A stretch of 64,000 nucleotides of DNA from Dipteris shenzhenensis (GCA_047967505.1 CM106540.1); one strand, 5' to 3'; shown: positions 45,354 to 57,599, counted from the stretch's first letter. Numbers and translations: made by a program. The notes: generated from the letters alone by a model not told the origin.

Positions 45354-45384
<31 letters not shown>
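45351..45384. repeat. Compound (GT)n(GA)n microsatellite
   Basis: About ten GT followed by seven GA dinucleotides. Confidence 0.9.
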
Positions 45385-46029
45385 CTGAAGAAAAGTCGTC
45401 ATCTGATTTCCCACGGATGAAATTTTAAATGGTCGATGGTCCTCTCGTTTCAGAACTTGGAGGCACTCAATGCTACACTCACAGCATTTTGGCCACCACT
45501 TCAAGTTCCTGCAAAGGGATCAGCCTCACATGCCATGTGAGCCAATAGTGGTTACGAGAGCTTTGGAAAAGTGTTGGGATCAGAGTGGTATGCCGGTCTT
45601 CTGAAGTCGCCCTTGAAGAGTCTGCATGCCAGAGCCCATAGTCAGCCAGAGTGGAAGAGGTATACACATATTATGTCAACGAGAGCTATTACACTATAGC
45701 AAGAGTACTCACAAATCCCAGCATTCATGAGGATCTACATGCTCGCAGGCGTCATGCACGAGTTGCCACGTACTCATCAGACTGTGAGAGTTGTTGATGT
45801 CGTTCTCAAGGCAAGTAAGTTCCAACATAATCCATTGCCAGACTTGCCATGTCCCATATGTCAATTGATTTGCCACAACATCGTCATTGTCATTAACCTA
45901 CCCACTGTGCAGTCAACCCAGGCCAATGGGGGCATGAAGAAGAAGGGCAATGTGCAGCTAATTTCTATGATGACAACTCAAACCTGCCATTTGTCTGTCC
46001 TACATCATGCTTTCACCTTCATCCCTCAA

Positions 46030-46130
46030 CCTCCATTATATATCTGTGAGGATGTTCCACGTAGCCGGCAATTTTTCATGAATTGATGCATTCACCTCAG
46101 TATAGAGCACGTTTTTGCAGCACTTCTGTT
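46030..46130 (-). pseudogene. Out-of-frame remnant of the PPR E+ region
   Basis: In the next minus-strand frame, just where the PPR protein diverges from its family, the sequence reads TEVNASIHEK, resembling the IEVNxxIHEF step of E+ domains. A one- or two-base shift near 46130 would join it. Beyond it the frame soon ends, so a DYW domain is not present. Confidence 0.4.
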
Positions 46131-48119
46131 CAAAGCTTTTCTCCCCTTTTGTGCATCATCTCTTCTACCAGCCTCAGCACAGATATTTGAGAGCATTACG
46201 TAAGTTGCAGCATTCTCTGGATCTAACTTGAAAGTGTGACTTGCAATACGTATTCCTCGTTCCACATTACCATGAATTCTGCATCCACCAAGCAAAGACA
46301 GCCACATGGCAGCATCCTTTTTGAATGGTGTAGACTTTATCAATTCCTCTGCATCATCCAGGTGTCCAGCTCGACCAAGAAGATCAACCAGGCACACATA
46401 ATGCTCCAAATCATATGTTATTCCATGGTCTTCATTCATGGAGACAAAATAATGCCTCCCATCCTCAACCTGTCCTGTATGGCTGCATGCAGTGAGAACA
46501 CTCTGGAAGGTGATCTGGTCTGGCTTGATTCCTTCGCGCTGCATCTCATGAAAAAGATCCAGGGCCTCCTTGCCATGCCCATTCTTGGCACATGATGCAA
46601 TCAGGGTAGTCCAAGAAATGGTATTTCCCTGTGGGATACTTGCAAACGTTCTCCTTGCATTTTGCAGATTCCCACACTTGCCATACAAATTGATAAGGGC
46701 ATTTGCAAGAGAGACCTGTCCCTGGTATCCATTCTCAACAATGGCCGCATGGATCTCCTTCCCCTCTTTTAAATCTGCTATGCTACTGCATGCATCTAGC
46801 GTGCATAGAAAGGTTACTTGGTCAGGCTTGATGCCACTGTCCTGCATCTGGCGATAAAAAACCAGGGCCTCCTTTCCATGCCCATTCAGGGTGCATGAGG
46901 CGATCATTGCACTCCATGAAACCACATTCCGGATGGGCATTCCAGCAAACACACTCCTTGCCTTTTGGAGACTTCCACACTTACCATACATATTGATGAG
47001 GGCATTCCCCACAGCCATGTGCCCATCATATTTGTGGTCTACAATGGTAGCATGGACCTTGCACCCTTCTTCTAAGGCTGCTACGCTGGCACATGCATCA
47101 AGAGCACAAAGTAAGGTAATTTGATCAGGCTCAATCCCATCGTGCTGCATCCAGTGAAAAAGTTCCAGTGCCTCCTTGCCATGTCCATTCCAGCCACAAG
47201 ATGTAATCATTGCATTCCAAGAAATCACATCTCGTAGAGGCATACGGTCAAACACAGAACTTGCATCTTCAAGACTCCCACACTTGCCGTACATGTTAAT
47301 GAGGGCGTTCGCCACATCAAGCCATCCCTCGTATCCACTTTCAACGATGGCAGCATGAATTTCCTTTCCCTTTACTATGACTCCGAGGCTGGCACAAGCA
47401 TCGACAGCACAAATAAAGGTGATATGGTTGGGCTTGAAATTATTAGCCACCATCCGATTGAAATAATCAAGGGCCTCCGTGCCACAGCCATTCTTGGCAT
47501 AAGCGTTGATAAGGATCGTCCATGAATACAAATTTGGATTGGGCAAATTGTAAAATACAGCTCGTGCATCTTCCAAGCACCCACAATTGCCATACATCTG
47601 GACAAGCCAGTTACCTAGCACTATGTGGCCGTCATGACCGTAGCGTCTAATGTGAGCATGCACAAGCCTACCATCAGACAAGGCCCTCAACTTATCACAA
47701 CGCCTCACCAGAGAGACCAAGGTAGCACAGCTAGTTCGTTCGTCCAGCGGTTGATCCAGCCCCAAGGTCTCATCCAAGATTGTGGCACTGCAGTGGTTGA
47801 ACGATGTTTGCTGCTGGCCAGAAGCGGTGCCGCTTACGAGTTTCGGAGAAATTTCTTTGAAAGTCTTTGAGGAGTTGTGGGTTGCCCGGCCGGCAAGATC
47901 AGTGAGGAACTGATCAGCAAGATGTGCACAAGAGGGCGAACAGTTCTGAGGGTTCATAACCGTCCATGTTAAACAAGAATTCAACTGCCCAAAAGTGTTG
48001 CAAGACGCAGAAGTGCATCTTGGGTTTTTGCCTGTGAAGAACCTTGCGAATGAAGGACTATCACTTGATAAAACAGGAAGAATGGGAGCATGTGAAGAGA
48101 CACAGAGGAAAAAGGCCAT
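46092..48119 (-). CDS. PLS-class pentatricopeptide repeat (PPR) protein, E-type end, truncated
   Basis: The ATG at 48119 has a strong context (GCCATGG) and opens 675 residues without introns, as is usual for plant PPR genes. Residues 1-60 are rich in Ser, with few acidic residues, and could be an organelle transit peptide. PPR motifs run from about residue 130 to 600 in the P-L-S pattern. Five near-identical blocks of roughly 100 residues carry NALINMYGKCGSLEDA, then SWNAMI, then GHGKEAL and PDQITF. An E motif follows from about 605 to 655 (WLSLLGGCRIHGNVE, YVMLSNICAEAGRRDDA). PPR proteins bind organelle RNA, one base per motif, and E or DYW types usually direct C-to-U editing. The end deviates: after residue 662 the expected GCSWIEV is absent, and no DYW domain is present. 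The block repetitiveness is typical of ferns and lycophytes. It is likely expressed, with function modified by the truncation. Confidence 0.9.
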   Translation of the reverse strand: MAFFLCVSSHAPILPVLSSDSPSFARFFTGKNPRCTSASCNTFGQLNSCLTWTVMNPQNCSPSCAHLADQFLTDLAGRATHNSSKTFKEISPKLVSGTASGQQQTSFNHCSATILDETLGLDQPLDERTSCATLVSLVRRCDKLRALSDGRLVHAHIRRYGHDGHIVLGNWLVQMYGNCGCLEDARAVFYNLPNPNLYSWTILINAYAKNGCGTEALDYFNRMVANNFKPNHITFICAVDACASLGVIVKGKEIHAAIVESGYEGWLDVANALINMYGKCGSLEDASSVFDRMPLRDVISWNAMITSCGWNGHGKEALELFHWMQHDGIEPDQITLLCALDACASVAALEEGCKVHATIVDHKYDGHMAVGNALINMYGKCGSLQKARSVFAGMPIRNVVSWSAMIASCTLNGHGKEALVFYRQMQDSGIKPDQVTFLCTLDACSSIADLKEGKEIHAAIVENGYQGQVSLANALINLYGKCGNLQNARRTFASIPQGNTISWTTLIASCAKNGHGKEALDLFHEMQREGIKPDQITFQSVLTACSHTGQVEDGRHYFVSMNEDHGITYDLEHYVCLVDLLGRAGHLDDAEELIKSTPFKKDAAMWLSLLGGCRIHGNVERGIRIASHTFKLDPENAATYVMLSNICAEAGRRDDAQKGRKALNRSAAKTCSILR

Positions 48120-49700
48120 GGCAAAACCACCTACTTGAGTGATTGAGGAAATCGCTCCATGTATCTAAATGCTGCCCTTCACAAAGCAAATACAAAGTAC
48201 AACCTCAACATTTGAGATTTAGCCCTCTTTTGCCTGCAATAGTCCCGGCCTCGTTGCCGGATGTTTGTGTTCATATAGATACTACACACTGGGTATATGT
48301 ATATTCGAGATCACATTTACTCTTTTTCTTCTCGATGCTATAATCTCATCCTTTTGCAATTTGAATTGATGACAAATTCTCATGTTTGTCCCGTAGAGCA
48401 TTCTTTTACAGCAGGCAGCCAAGGGGCAAGCTTGAGGATTCTAAGCTTTGCTTGAGCCACGTGTCATAAAAAATGTTGCCAACAACGTTTAGACCAAGCA
48501 GCTAAAACGAGTGGGTGGGTTTGTGCCGGTCCTGAGTTCAGGCCCTACAAGATTCTACCCTGGTATGGGGGCGCTATTGGCACTTTCAGTTTCAGTACAA
48601 TGCAAAAAAAAAAAACATACAAAAGGTTAATTCGTGAGACTATTGATTAAAAGTAAGTGATTTTGCTTGCTCTTCCGTTTCTAAATAAGTAGATGTGCTC
48701 TCTCAACTAGTTTGGTTATTCAACAAACAAGTTGAACGATGTTCAAGTGGCCTGAGCCTTGAAATAGAAAGAAGAAAAAAACGAGGAAAGGTGGAGATCA
48801 CATGCCCACAACCAATCACAAAATCCAATTTAAAAAAAACAAACAAAAAATTTGATTTTTAGCTTTCTCAAGACAAACCGGTCACTTTACCCTACCCCCC
48901 TTAGGACAAGCCCAACAAAAGGAGGACGATCGTTTGCAAATTATCTGACTAGAGAAGAAGTTTCTCTGGTTTCCGTCTCTTGTTTTCCATGTTACTTCTT
49001 TCCACCATAATTTTCTCCAAAGAGAAAGGCAAAGATGAAGGTCCTTGATTCTATCATCTTTTAGGTCATTGGGCGCTATGGTCGTACAACATCAAATGTT
49101 ATGTTGCCGAACTGACCAAAGTACTTCTTGAAGTCATCCTCTATAACAGTGGAGGCTAAACCTCCGCGCGTGCAAAAGTTATGGTCTTCTTGTTTTTTTC
49201 TTTCTCTACAATCCTGCCATGCTCCTTCAATGTTTTGTTGTGCGTCCCCTTCACGATAATTTTCAAGTCTCTGTGCGCATTCAACTGCATGTTGTAAATG
49301 ATGCTCTTACATCTCACGACCACTAGTCACCAACTCATGCTTTCTTATCTCAGTGTAAACTTTATGTTGTTGTGGGTGATGTGACAAAAAAATTGGCCTT
49401 TGGGCTGTTAAAGCCGTTTTTACCTCACTTGCGAATGGTGGAAGAACAACTTGCAAAAGGCGGCTACTCTATCCAACTAGAACCTCCCGATCACCATTGG
49501 GCTTCATGATTTACCAAGGGCACCATAGAAAGTAAACAACTTTTGAGAGCATTAGATGCACGCCGTATAGTTCTATGGAAAGAACATGGCATAGGTGTTT
49601 GCTCGTGGAGCAACGTAAGGTTTTAGCATGATGCAATTGATAGAGTTAATATTACTTTCAGACTGCTTTGTTGCTACTCATTTAAGGGAAGCTTCTATAA
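48120..49700. other. No gene seen
   Basis: The first 200 bases would hold the PPR promoter. The rest has no supported coding frame. Confidence 0.4.
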
Positions 49701-52700
49701 AGTTTGTTTCAAGAATCTCTCCCCACATCACTTGTCTTGCCAAACTTTTATTTCAATCAACCCAATAGCATCTTGAGCACTCGTATACAGTGGCTTGCCT
49801 TTAGATTGAACCGGTGTGCCCTCATGACCACTAGACACATCAACCGCATTACCACTAGACACATCAGCCCAATCTGCACCCTTCTTAGGGGTGAGGGGGA
49901 CCTTCATTGTCGTGGACAAGGAGAACTTTGTAAGAAGCTCCTTGTCTTTGCAAGGGGCCAATCATTGCCATTCAATGAAATTGAATCCCCCCATTTCCAT
50001 TTGATGAATATTCTAGATGGACTGGTGACATGTGCAACTAATAGTTCACGTATGAAGTATTCATAAAAACTACAATAACAATATGTGGTTCAAGAATAAT
50101 AAATACCGTGTTTTAATATCGCTTCTTTTTTTAATGTAATTTTCCATGTTTCCAGAAAGTGGGAGATCTATGTGGCTAGTTCATTGTAGATATTGACTTC
50201 TTCAATTGCAATACGAATACAACTCTTAACGTGCAGGTAATATGCTAGTATCTATCATATATTCATGAGACATATCCTTGATGCTAATATTCTTGATGCT
50301 CTAAAACTCAATGTCCAAGGAAGGACCCATTCCCTCAAATTATAACTCTTTGGGGAAGGAAGCATGCCGTGTCCTCACTCACACTATATGTGGTAATAAT
50401 ATTTATATTATATATTATTATACCAATATTTTCATTGCTTATTCTTTGTCATCTTTTCTTTTTGCATAATTTGAATTCATTTGGTTTTGTGAGTTAAAGT
50501 CCTCACAAGAAGCGTATGCTAATGTCTTCCAAGTAGATGCCTTCTTACCTCCACCTTAGTATTGTGTACTTGCTTCATAACCAAGTATTTTCCTCCTGCA
50601 ATTTTTTTCTTCACAATTTTCGAACAAGCAAAGATTTAATTGAATAACAATTCTAATAACGCATACAATAGCTATGTTATTCTTCTTTTTCTCTAAATTT
50701 ATATTAGTTCGTTCTAAATCTGCAAAAATAATTACTAGACCTGCATCTTGCACTATACTCCCACCTAGATATCATGAGGATGCAAAGGATTATCAAGAGG
50801 CTATAAAGAGGATGTTCGGCAAATTAGAGCCCTCACCAACAACCTGGATCTTTCTAGATACAATATTGAAATATTGGAATAACAATTGCTCGCAGCGCAT
50901 CAATAAGCTACAATTTTGTGCATCATGTGAAAAATGCAAGCTTTGGACTGGGAAAAGCATGAAACTTATGCATTCTACAAATTTGGTTCAATAAGACTTA
51001 GTGCCTCCTTATTGCTTCTCAAATGTCCCACTACTCGTACACGTGGAGAAGTCTCATGGACAACTAGCAGCATGCATGCTTTGCATGTCATGCATATCAC
51101 ACCCATTTTGGAAACTACACTCTATTCCATATGAGGTTGAGTATGTACAATCCGTTCTTCATGCAAACGTCTTCCACATGCAAATGCTGTTGGTATTCGA
51201 GTTGAGTCTAAATACAATAGAAAGTGATGTGGTTGTTGGCAACAGGACAATTAACATCGAGATATTAGTAGATAATCCTCTAATCTATTGGTATCAACAA
51301 GAGAGGTTTTGCTAGAACGCTGAAGATTTCTTATTTACCCAATAGAGACATCTTATCTTTGAACCTCACCTCAAACTTGTTCATAAGTGACACAAGACAA
51401 TGCTCAAAAGGCCTCATCCAAGGCTAGGAATCAATGTTATCTCATCGGATGCTATTACAAAATAAATAGAAAAGCACTTTGTTGATTCTCCATTCGAGAA
51501 ATGGCTAGTGCTCACAAGAGAAACTATTTGTCAATATTGGAGCACATTAACCACATGCTTAGTAAGTCACAATTTTCCAAGCTGGCAACTAGAGAGGTTG
51601 GGACAATTGTGATATGCATTCTATCCATTTAATATCATTCTACAAGTTTTCTTCATAGATTTGTTTTGAATTGTAGCTGTTCCAACAATTCAAAACAAAA
51701 GGCGATAGAAACAATAAACAAACAAGAGAATGCTTCAAAGAAGCAGATAAAAGAGAGAACAATTTTCTTTAGCGATAAATAAATAAAAAGAGCCAACATG
51801 GAGGGAGTGCTACTGAGTAATTACATCTACATATGTGATTCACATGAGCAGTATCACCTACTCATGGCTAGGCTGAGCAAGATCTTGACAGAGAGACTAG
51901 GAGAGACCAAAAGGAAGTAATAACCTTGTAGATGGCCTCATAAAGCATAGTATACAAAGACTATCCAATGTAGATTCACACAAGAGCACAAACAATTTTG
52001 GACAAATACTCCAAGGACTAGCCATCTTTTGTATAACAATCCTACATTTTGGATTCAACATTGATCTTGAGGAGCTCACTGAAGTAGAAAGGCGATTGCA
52101 ATAGTTTCAAGAAGCATATGATTTGTGACAAGGCGAATGTCCAATAAAATTGAAAATAATAGAATGTAAAACCCTATCCAAATAAATACTTATTTTCTTA
52201 TATTTATTTTCCCATAGAATTGCATTGTCCTTCTCTCATACTTTATTTCACTGTATGTGTAGCTACTACAAAGACAAATCCCAATGACTATAGCAGCAAT
52301 TGTAGTTTTGTATTGAATTTTATTTACCACATTACTTGTCTAGACAATGGAAATTAATTTGTTGGGCAGACTATAAACATCAAAAACATATAAAACAACA
52401 CAAGACTAACCCACTGACCAAAATGGATGATGATGTGCACATGTATGTTTCATGTGAAGAGCTCTTTGAGATGGAGATGCCAGCATCGACTTCAGACAAA
52501 ATTTAGGTGAATAGCTTAGAGCAACAATATATTGCACAACTAGGAACAACTTCGACTTCAAAGGGTTACAATAGCATAAAGGAAACCCTATGAGTTCTAG
52601 AAAATATTACTACTGGAACCTCACCTCATTCTATATTGCAATAATCCATTTTAATTCATTCATGCTACATTTTCTTTCAAATTTCACCATAACCACTATT

Positions 52701-53240
52701 CCATGTGCATACGGGTTGGATTTTTTCTTTTCTTTGAGCTTTCATTAGATACAAATGTATTTCCTTTCGTAGCTTAGATTTTTGCCTTCTTCAATGGTGT
52801 CTTGAAATTATATTTTATTTGTCTCAATGTACTTGTAACTAATAGGCAAGGTTTCAATCATGTATTTGTCTCAATGTACTTGTAGATAATAGGCAAGGTT
52901 TTGATGGTAGGGTTAGCATAGCATTGAAACGGATGATGGGCATTGATATTGGAGGAAAAGTTCCTCCTCTAAATCCATCTCCAACCTTCACTGAACTAAC
53001 ACACGAAGTGACGCCTCCCTTCATGTATGGATTCTATACGGATGATCATCATGAAAAAGAGTTCTAGAATCCTAATCAACCCAGATGAGAGCCTAGATCT
53101 ACCTTTGTTCCATTGTGGGTTGAACTCCTTGACCTCCCTTTTTCTCTAGTAAATCAAGCTCCTAAATCAAGCTCCTAATCTTTGTAGAAGCTTAGGACAG
53201 GTCATTGATGTAGAGAAAGAATAGTTTATCAATCCTAGAG
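49700..53240. other. No convincing gene; several short unrelated frames
   Basis: Frames such as 50674-50994 (106 residues, ATG start, Lys- and Cys-containing) have no recognisable motif and no continuation. They may be old transposon debris. Confidence 0.35.
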
Positions 53241-53249
53241 GACATCTTC

Positions 53250-53438
53250 AAACAAGTATGTGTCAGGCTTGATGTTGCTGAAGAACTCCCAGACACCCTA
53301 GTAATTGTCAATAGGATTGGGAGTATTTTCATGGAACAACCTTTGGTTTATAAGAACCTACCTAATTCCTGTTTTTTGTGTGGGTTGTCTACTTATACAG
53401 TAAAAAGTTGTCCCTTGAAAAGAAACAAGCCTGAATAA
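53250..53438 (+). pseudogene. LINE ORF1 (DUF4283-like) zinc-knuckle fragment
   Basis: 63 codons end at TAA 53436. The segment IFMEQPLVYKNLPNSCFLCG and the following KSCP closely resemble plant LINE ORF1 knuckles (..YExLPxxCFxCGxxGHxxxxCP). The zinc ligands read Cys-Cys-Tyr-Cys, with the His replaced by Tyr. Downstream, to about 53960, acidic and Lys-rich frames with stops may be the rest of ORF1. This piece is not linked to the RT remnant at 41.5 kb. Confidence 0.65.
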
Positions 53439-54199
53439 CCTTGTGAACAACCCCAGCAATAGGCTAGTCAAGTGCCCCCAAGTCCAAGTGGACTGTAAAA
53501 GGAAAACAAAAAAGAGAAGAAGAGTGCAGAAATAGAAATTGGCAATGTCTTAGACAAGGGGGCAGAGTAGGTGAAGATTTCTAAGGCTCACGTAGTGAAG
53601 GACAAGGTCACTTTCCCCTTGGCTCTACCAACAATGCATATGAAGCACTGATAGATCAAGAAACTGAGCAATGGATTCAGGATGCTAAGATGAAAGAGGA
53701 TGAGGTTAAGCCTAGATGGTCCAAGGAGTTTGAAGTTGATGTCAACCAACAAGATGCTAGCATGAGTGACTTTGAGGTAGGGGATTCAGAGGAGGAACTC
53801 CCTTTGGTTCAAAAACAAGAATAGATATTGAAGCCCCCTCTAAAATCTCAAACCATTGTTCAAATTAAGAGAAGAATCTCTCAGATCAAGAGTGCCCCTC
53901 CCAAAAGCCCTGCCCCAAGCCAAAATAGGGGAAAAGTAAGAATGGTAAGTAGCCCTTACTCATTCCTCACTTTCAAGGTATGTGGATTGATAGACCCATG
54001 GAGAGGTCAGAAGCTAGCCAACTGGTTGAGCGGAAATTCTCTTCTTGTTGCAACTTGCGTCTACTGTGGGGCTGCTCTCTACATCCTTCTTGGCCTAGGG
54101 AGCTTCCTCATTGTCTTCTCCACCCCGGCTGCTCTCTACCCCATCCTTCCTAGCCTTGAAGCTCTCTCGCATTTCTTGCATCACCTTTCTAGTTTTTGC

Positions 54200-55138
54200 A
54201 TTCTCCCTTTTTAGCTCTCCATCATCTAGTCCTTTTCAATGTGCAATGCGCTCTGCATGTTGCAGAGCCGTTTGTAAAGTCCCTCCTTTTTGGCTCTTTG
54301 ATCTTCAAGATCCTTTTGCATCTTTTTTAGCTCCTTGTCTACCATGTCCCCATCATTTCTCACTTCTTCGAGCCTATCTCAGAGCTCCTTCATGCACTTC
54401 TCTACTTCTTCTCTTCTATGCCTTTCCATGTCGACCACTTTTGTAGCAGCCTCAGCTTGCTCTTGTGCCTACAAGGCCCTCACTTGTGGCCTTGTCTTCT
54501 GCACCTTCCCTGAGACTTTTGTCAAGTTGTGTTGCCTTTGCTGCATTGGTGACTTTCTCTTGTAGAAAAGTCAACTTCTGAGACATCTGCTTATTGTATT
54601 GCTCAAAAATCCCTTTGAGGATAGATGCCATCAGGTGCATTGCAACTCCAGTGGACTTAGATGAAAATTGGGATTTGCCATCCATGCAATTCTTCAAGTT
54701 GGTTAACATGCTCTTGGAGATTGCCCTTGAGATAGATACATCATGTCCTTTCAGTTGCTCTACTGCTGCTTGAATCTGTCAAAACTTGCAGGGTCCTCTC
54801 GTATCAAGAAATAAGTGAATGGTCTTCTTAGCACAGCACATCTTGGAGGTTTTTTGGCAAGCTCAAAATCTTCACTCCACCATCTTTACTAATCTGAGCA
54901 TTAGGGTATACATCTAGAATATCATGTCTCTTCCACTGCTTCTTGAAAAAGTGTGTTGAAAACTGCCTCCAGAAATTCATAAAGCATTTTCAATTATGCT
55001 TTCATTGATGGTAATCTTCTGACCTTGACATACTAGCTGCCCCTCCTTCACATTCACCTCCTGTACCAACCTGGTGAAGTTTTGGAGAGCATCCAAATTG
55101 GGCTTTTGAAGAGCGAGAGAGGAGCTCCCATATGTTAC
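54200..55138 (-). pseudogene. Decayed coiled-coil gene, minus strand
   Basis: Starting near 55138 the frame reads SSLALPKPNLDALQ and KITINESIIENAL, an N-terminal motif like that of the 15.9-kb gene. It passes stops near 54780 and reaches an 85-residue open frame (54709-54452) with NLKNCMDGKSQFSSKS and KGIFEQYNKQMSQKL. It then shifts into a charged coiled coil (ALRAQEQAEAATKVVD and following) that fades by 54200. No enzymatic motif is seen. The order of motif, linker and coiled coil matches 15889-17369, so I infer one transposon-associated family. Confidence 0.45.
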
Positions 55139-55318
55139 GATTTCAAGATCAGGGGAGGAGGGGCGCTCGCACTATGCTATAGAGGGGGAGGAAAGATTGC
55201 CTGAGGAGCTCTGTGTAGGGTCCATTATGAGAGGGGATAGAAGTTGCAAGAAGAGTGCAAGGGAGATAGAAATGGTTGAGAGGGATAGAAGATGAAACAA
55301 TGAATGAAATGGAATCAT
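54914..55318. repeat. First copy of a duplicated segment of about 405 bp (second at 55591-56000)
   Basis: TCTAGAATATC opens both copies, 677 bp apart. Shared landmarks include TTTCATTGATGGT, GAGAGGAGCTCCCATATG, CAAGATCAGGGGAGGAGG and AGGGATAGAAGATGAAA. The copies differ by small indels and about 10 percent of bases by eye. Confidence 0.9.
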
Positions 55319-55482
55319 TAATTGCAAAGCATTCCAAAGTCTTTTGGGTATGCCATAGATTCGCAATAGGTGGATCGGTGTATAGAGTTTTGGGGCTAGA
55401 TTTCATAATGGGCTCTTAGTTGTGTCTGCACTGCACTGTACTTAGATAGGGAGAGAGTTCATTGAGCCTGATCTTCTCATTC

Positions 55483-55578
55483 TTTGATCTCATGTTAGTT
55501 GTCTAATCAAAATCTTTCATCTCACATTAGTTGTCTAATCGAAATCTTTCTTCTCACATTAGTTAACTAATCAAAATC
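55483..55578. repeat. Three tandem 32-bp units
   Basis: Units 55483-55514, 55515-55546 and 55547-55578 follow the pattern TTT, CTCACATTAGTTGTCTAATC and AAAATC, with few changes. They sit directly before the second copy of the 405-bp segment. Confidence 0.95.
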
Positions 55579-55590
55579 TAGAATATACTA

Positions 55591-56000
55591 TCTAGAATAT
55601 CCTATCTCTTTCACTGCTTCTCGAAAAAGTGTGCTTGCAAACTGCCTTCAAAAATTCCTAAAGCATTTCCAATCACACTTTCATTGATGGTTATCTTCTG
55701 ATCTTGATGGACTAGTTGCCCCTCCTTCATGTTCACCTCCTTCGCGTTCACCTCTTGTACCAACCAAGTGAAGTATTGGAGAGCATCCAAATTGGGCTTT
55801 GGAAGAGCAAGAGAGGAGCTCCCATATGTCATGATTTCAAGATCAGGGGAGGAGGGTGTGCTGCAGAGGGGAGGAAAGATTGTGTGAGGAGCTCCCGAAC
55901 CATGTAGGGTCCATTACAAGAGGGTATAGAAGTTGTAGGAAGAGTGCAAGGGAGATAGAAATGGTCGAGAGGGATAGAAGATGAAATAGTGAAGGAAATA
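55591..56000. repeat. Second copy of the duplicated segment
   Basis: It carries a minus-strand frame (55832-55611, 73 residues) with PKPNLDALQYFTWLVQEVN and ITINESVIGNALG, equivalent to the N-terminus of the gene fragment at 54.2-55.1 kb, cut off after 73 residues. Its right end runs into further copies of GGGAGATAGAAATGGTCGAG at about 55949, 56029 and 56123. Confidence 0.85.
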
Positions 56001-56149
56001 GAATAATAGAGGCGTAGTCCAATTACAAGGGAGAAAGAAATGGTCGAGCGGGATAGAAGATGAAACAGTGAAGGATATGGAATAGTGGAGGCTTGAGTTT
56101 GTAGTCTGATTGAGTCTGATTGCAAGGGAGAATGAAACGGTCAAGAGGG

Positions 56150-56560
56150 ATAGCTGGTAGCAGTTAAAATTACCAGCCCACCGCTCAACCACCACCAGGC
56201 TTAAGCATGCATGATCACTATGAGTGCAAAAAAATTTACCAGTCACCGTGCTCACATGCTCAATAGAGTACTAGCATGCATGGTAATGAGTGATTATAGC
56301 CACGTCTATCGTGGCTACGATTCCACCGGGATAGTAGTTAAAATTGCCAGCCACCACCACTAGGCTTAAGCATGCATGATCACTATGAGTGCACTAATAA
56401 TTACCAGTCACTAGGCTTGCATGCTCAATAGAGAACTAGAGTGCATAGTAATGAGTGATTAGAGCTTCATGATTTACCTTTGTGGAAATTACTACCTGGT
56501 GGTGGTGGCCATGACTGTCGTGGCTAAGATTCCACCAAGCTAGCAGTTAATTACAAGCCA
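56150..56560. repeat. Direct repeat of about 174 bp, two copies plus a partial third
   Basis: GTTAAAATT(A/G)CCAGCC, AGGCTTAAGCATGCATGATC and GTAATGAGTGATTA(T/G)AG occur from 56161 and again from 56336. A partial copy starts near 56535. Confidence 0.85.
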
Positions 56561-57291
56561 GTGGAGTTGCCTGCTCACCCACCACATAGCGCCTTCTTCA
56601 TGATTACCAGCCCATCTGGGGTGGCGCCTAAGATTCCACCGTGGTGGCCTGCAATTTATATGGATGGAACCCTGGTCTCCAGCCACTATGGTGGCTTGAA
56701 CTTTATAAAATATATAAGATTGATGGCATTTGGCATTTTACTATGCTACTCTCATCTGCCCCTACTCTGCTACTTTGGTCCACACACTCTACTACTTTTC
56801 TCCACACCCCTCCTCTAGCTCTTTTCTACCCTTGCTCTACTTTACTCCACGCTCCCTCCTCCAACTCTCATTACTCATCTGCTCCCCTGCTCATCTGCTA
56901 CTAACCCACTCATCTTCACCATCCCTACTACCACCCTCCCTCGATGCTCTGTGATCTCGATGTTATCTACCTTCTCATATAAGGTGATTGTGTTGCACTC
57001 ACCTGGAGTAGAAATGCTAGCACTAGTGGAGACCATTCATTCCCACAATTAATTCCCCACACATCTGTATGTCATCACCTTAGATGACGTGCTCACAGAG
57101 GGCCTCTTTATGGCTGTGTTATATGAGTTCCCCTTAGATGTCACGACAAAGGCATAGTGCTTGGAAAGCATCCATAGGGAGTCAAGGAGTCACACATTGG
57201 TTGCAAGCTAGAGTGAGAGAAGGGAGCAGATGGATCCAACCACCAACAAAAGCTATGGTGTAATTGTATACAAATATGAAATAAATATATT

Positions 57292-57590
57292 GCTTATTTT
57301 GACCACAATTTGTGTACTCGCTCTTTAATATCTTGCTTATTTTGACCACAATTTTTGTACTCACATGACGTTGGGGAAAGTGGGAACATGGTGAAAGAGG
57401 GGGGAGAGAAGGGAGGGGCAAGGGGAGGGGTGGAGTGGTAGCAAGGGTGGGGGGAGGTGGGATGGGGGGTATGGGGGAGGGCAACAGGTGTGGGCGAGGC
57501 AAGTAGGGGGAGGGCAATGGTAGGGGAGGGCAATGAGGGTGGGGGGGGGGGTTGGAGGGGTTAGGGCAAGGGTAGGGGGCACGATGAAAC
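57292..57590. repeat. 43-bp direct repeat followed by a G-rich tract
   Basis: GCTTATTTTGACCACAATTT starts at 57292 and 57335. From 57380 to 57590 the plus strand is G-rich (GGGGAGGG, GGGTGGGG). The Pro-rich minus-strand frames there are composition artefacts. Confidence 0.8.
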
Positions 57591-57599
57591 CCTAAACGT

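Noticed and set aside
46236-47870. Several plus-strand ORFs across the PPR gene
   Set aside because: They are antisense shadows of the repetitive PPR coding frame.
57182-57582. Overlapping proline-rich minus-strand ORFs
   Set aside because: Three overlapping frames over a low-complexity G-rich tract show a composition artefact.
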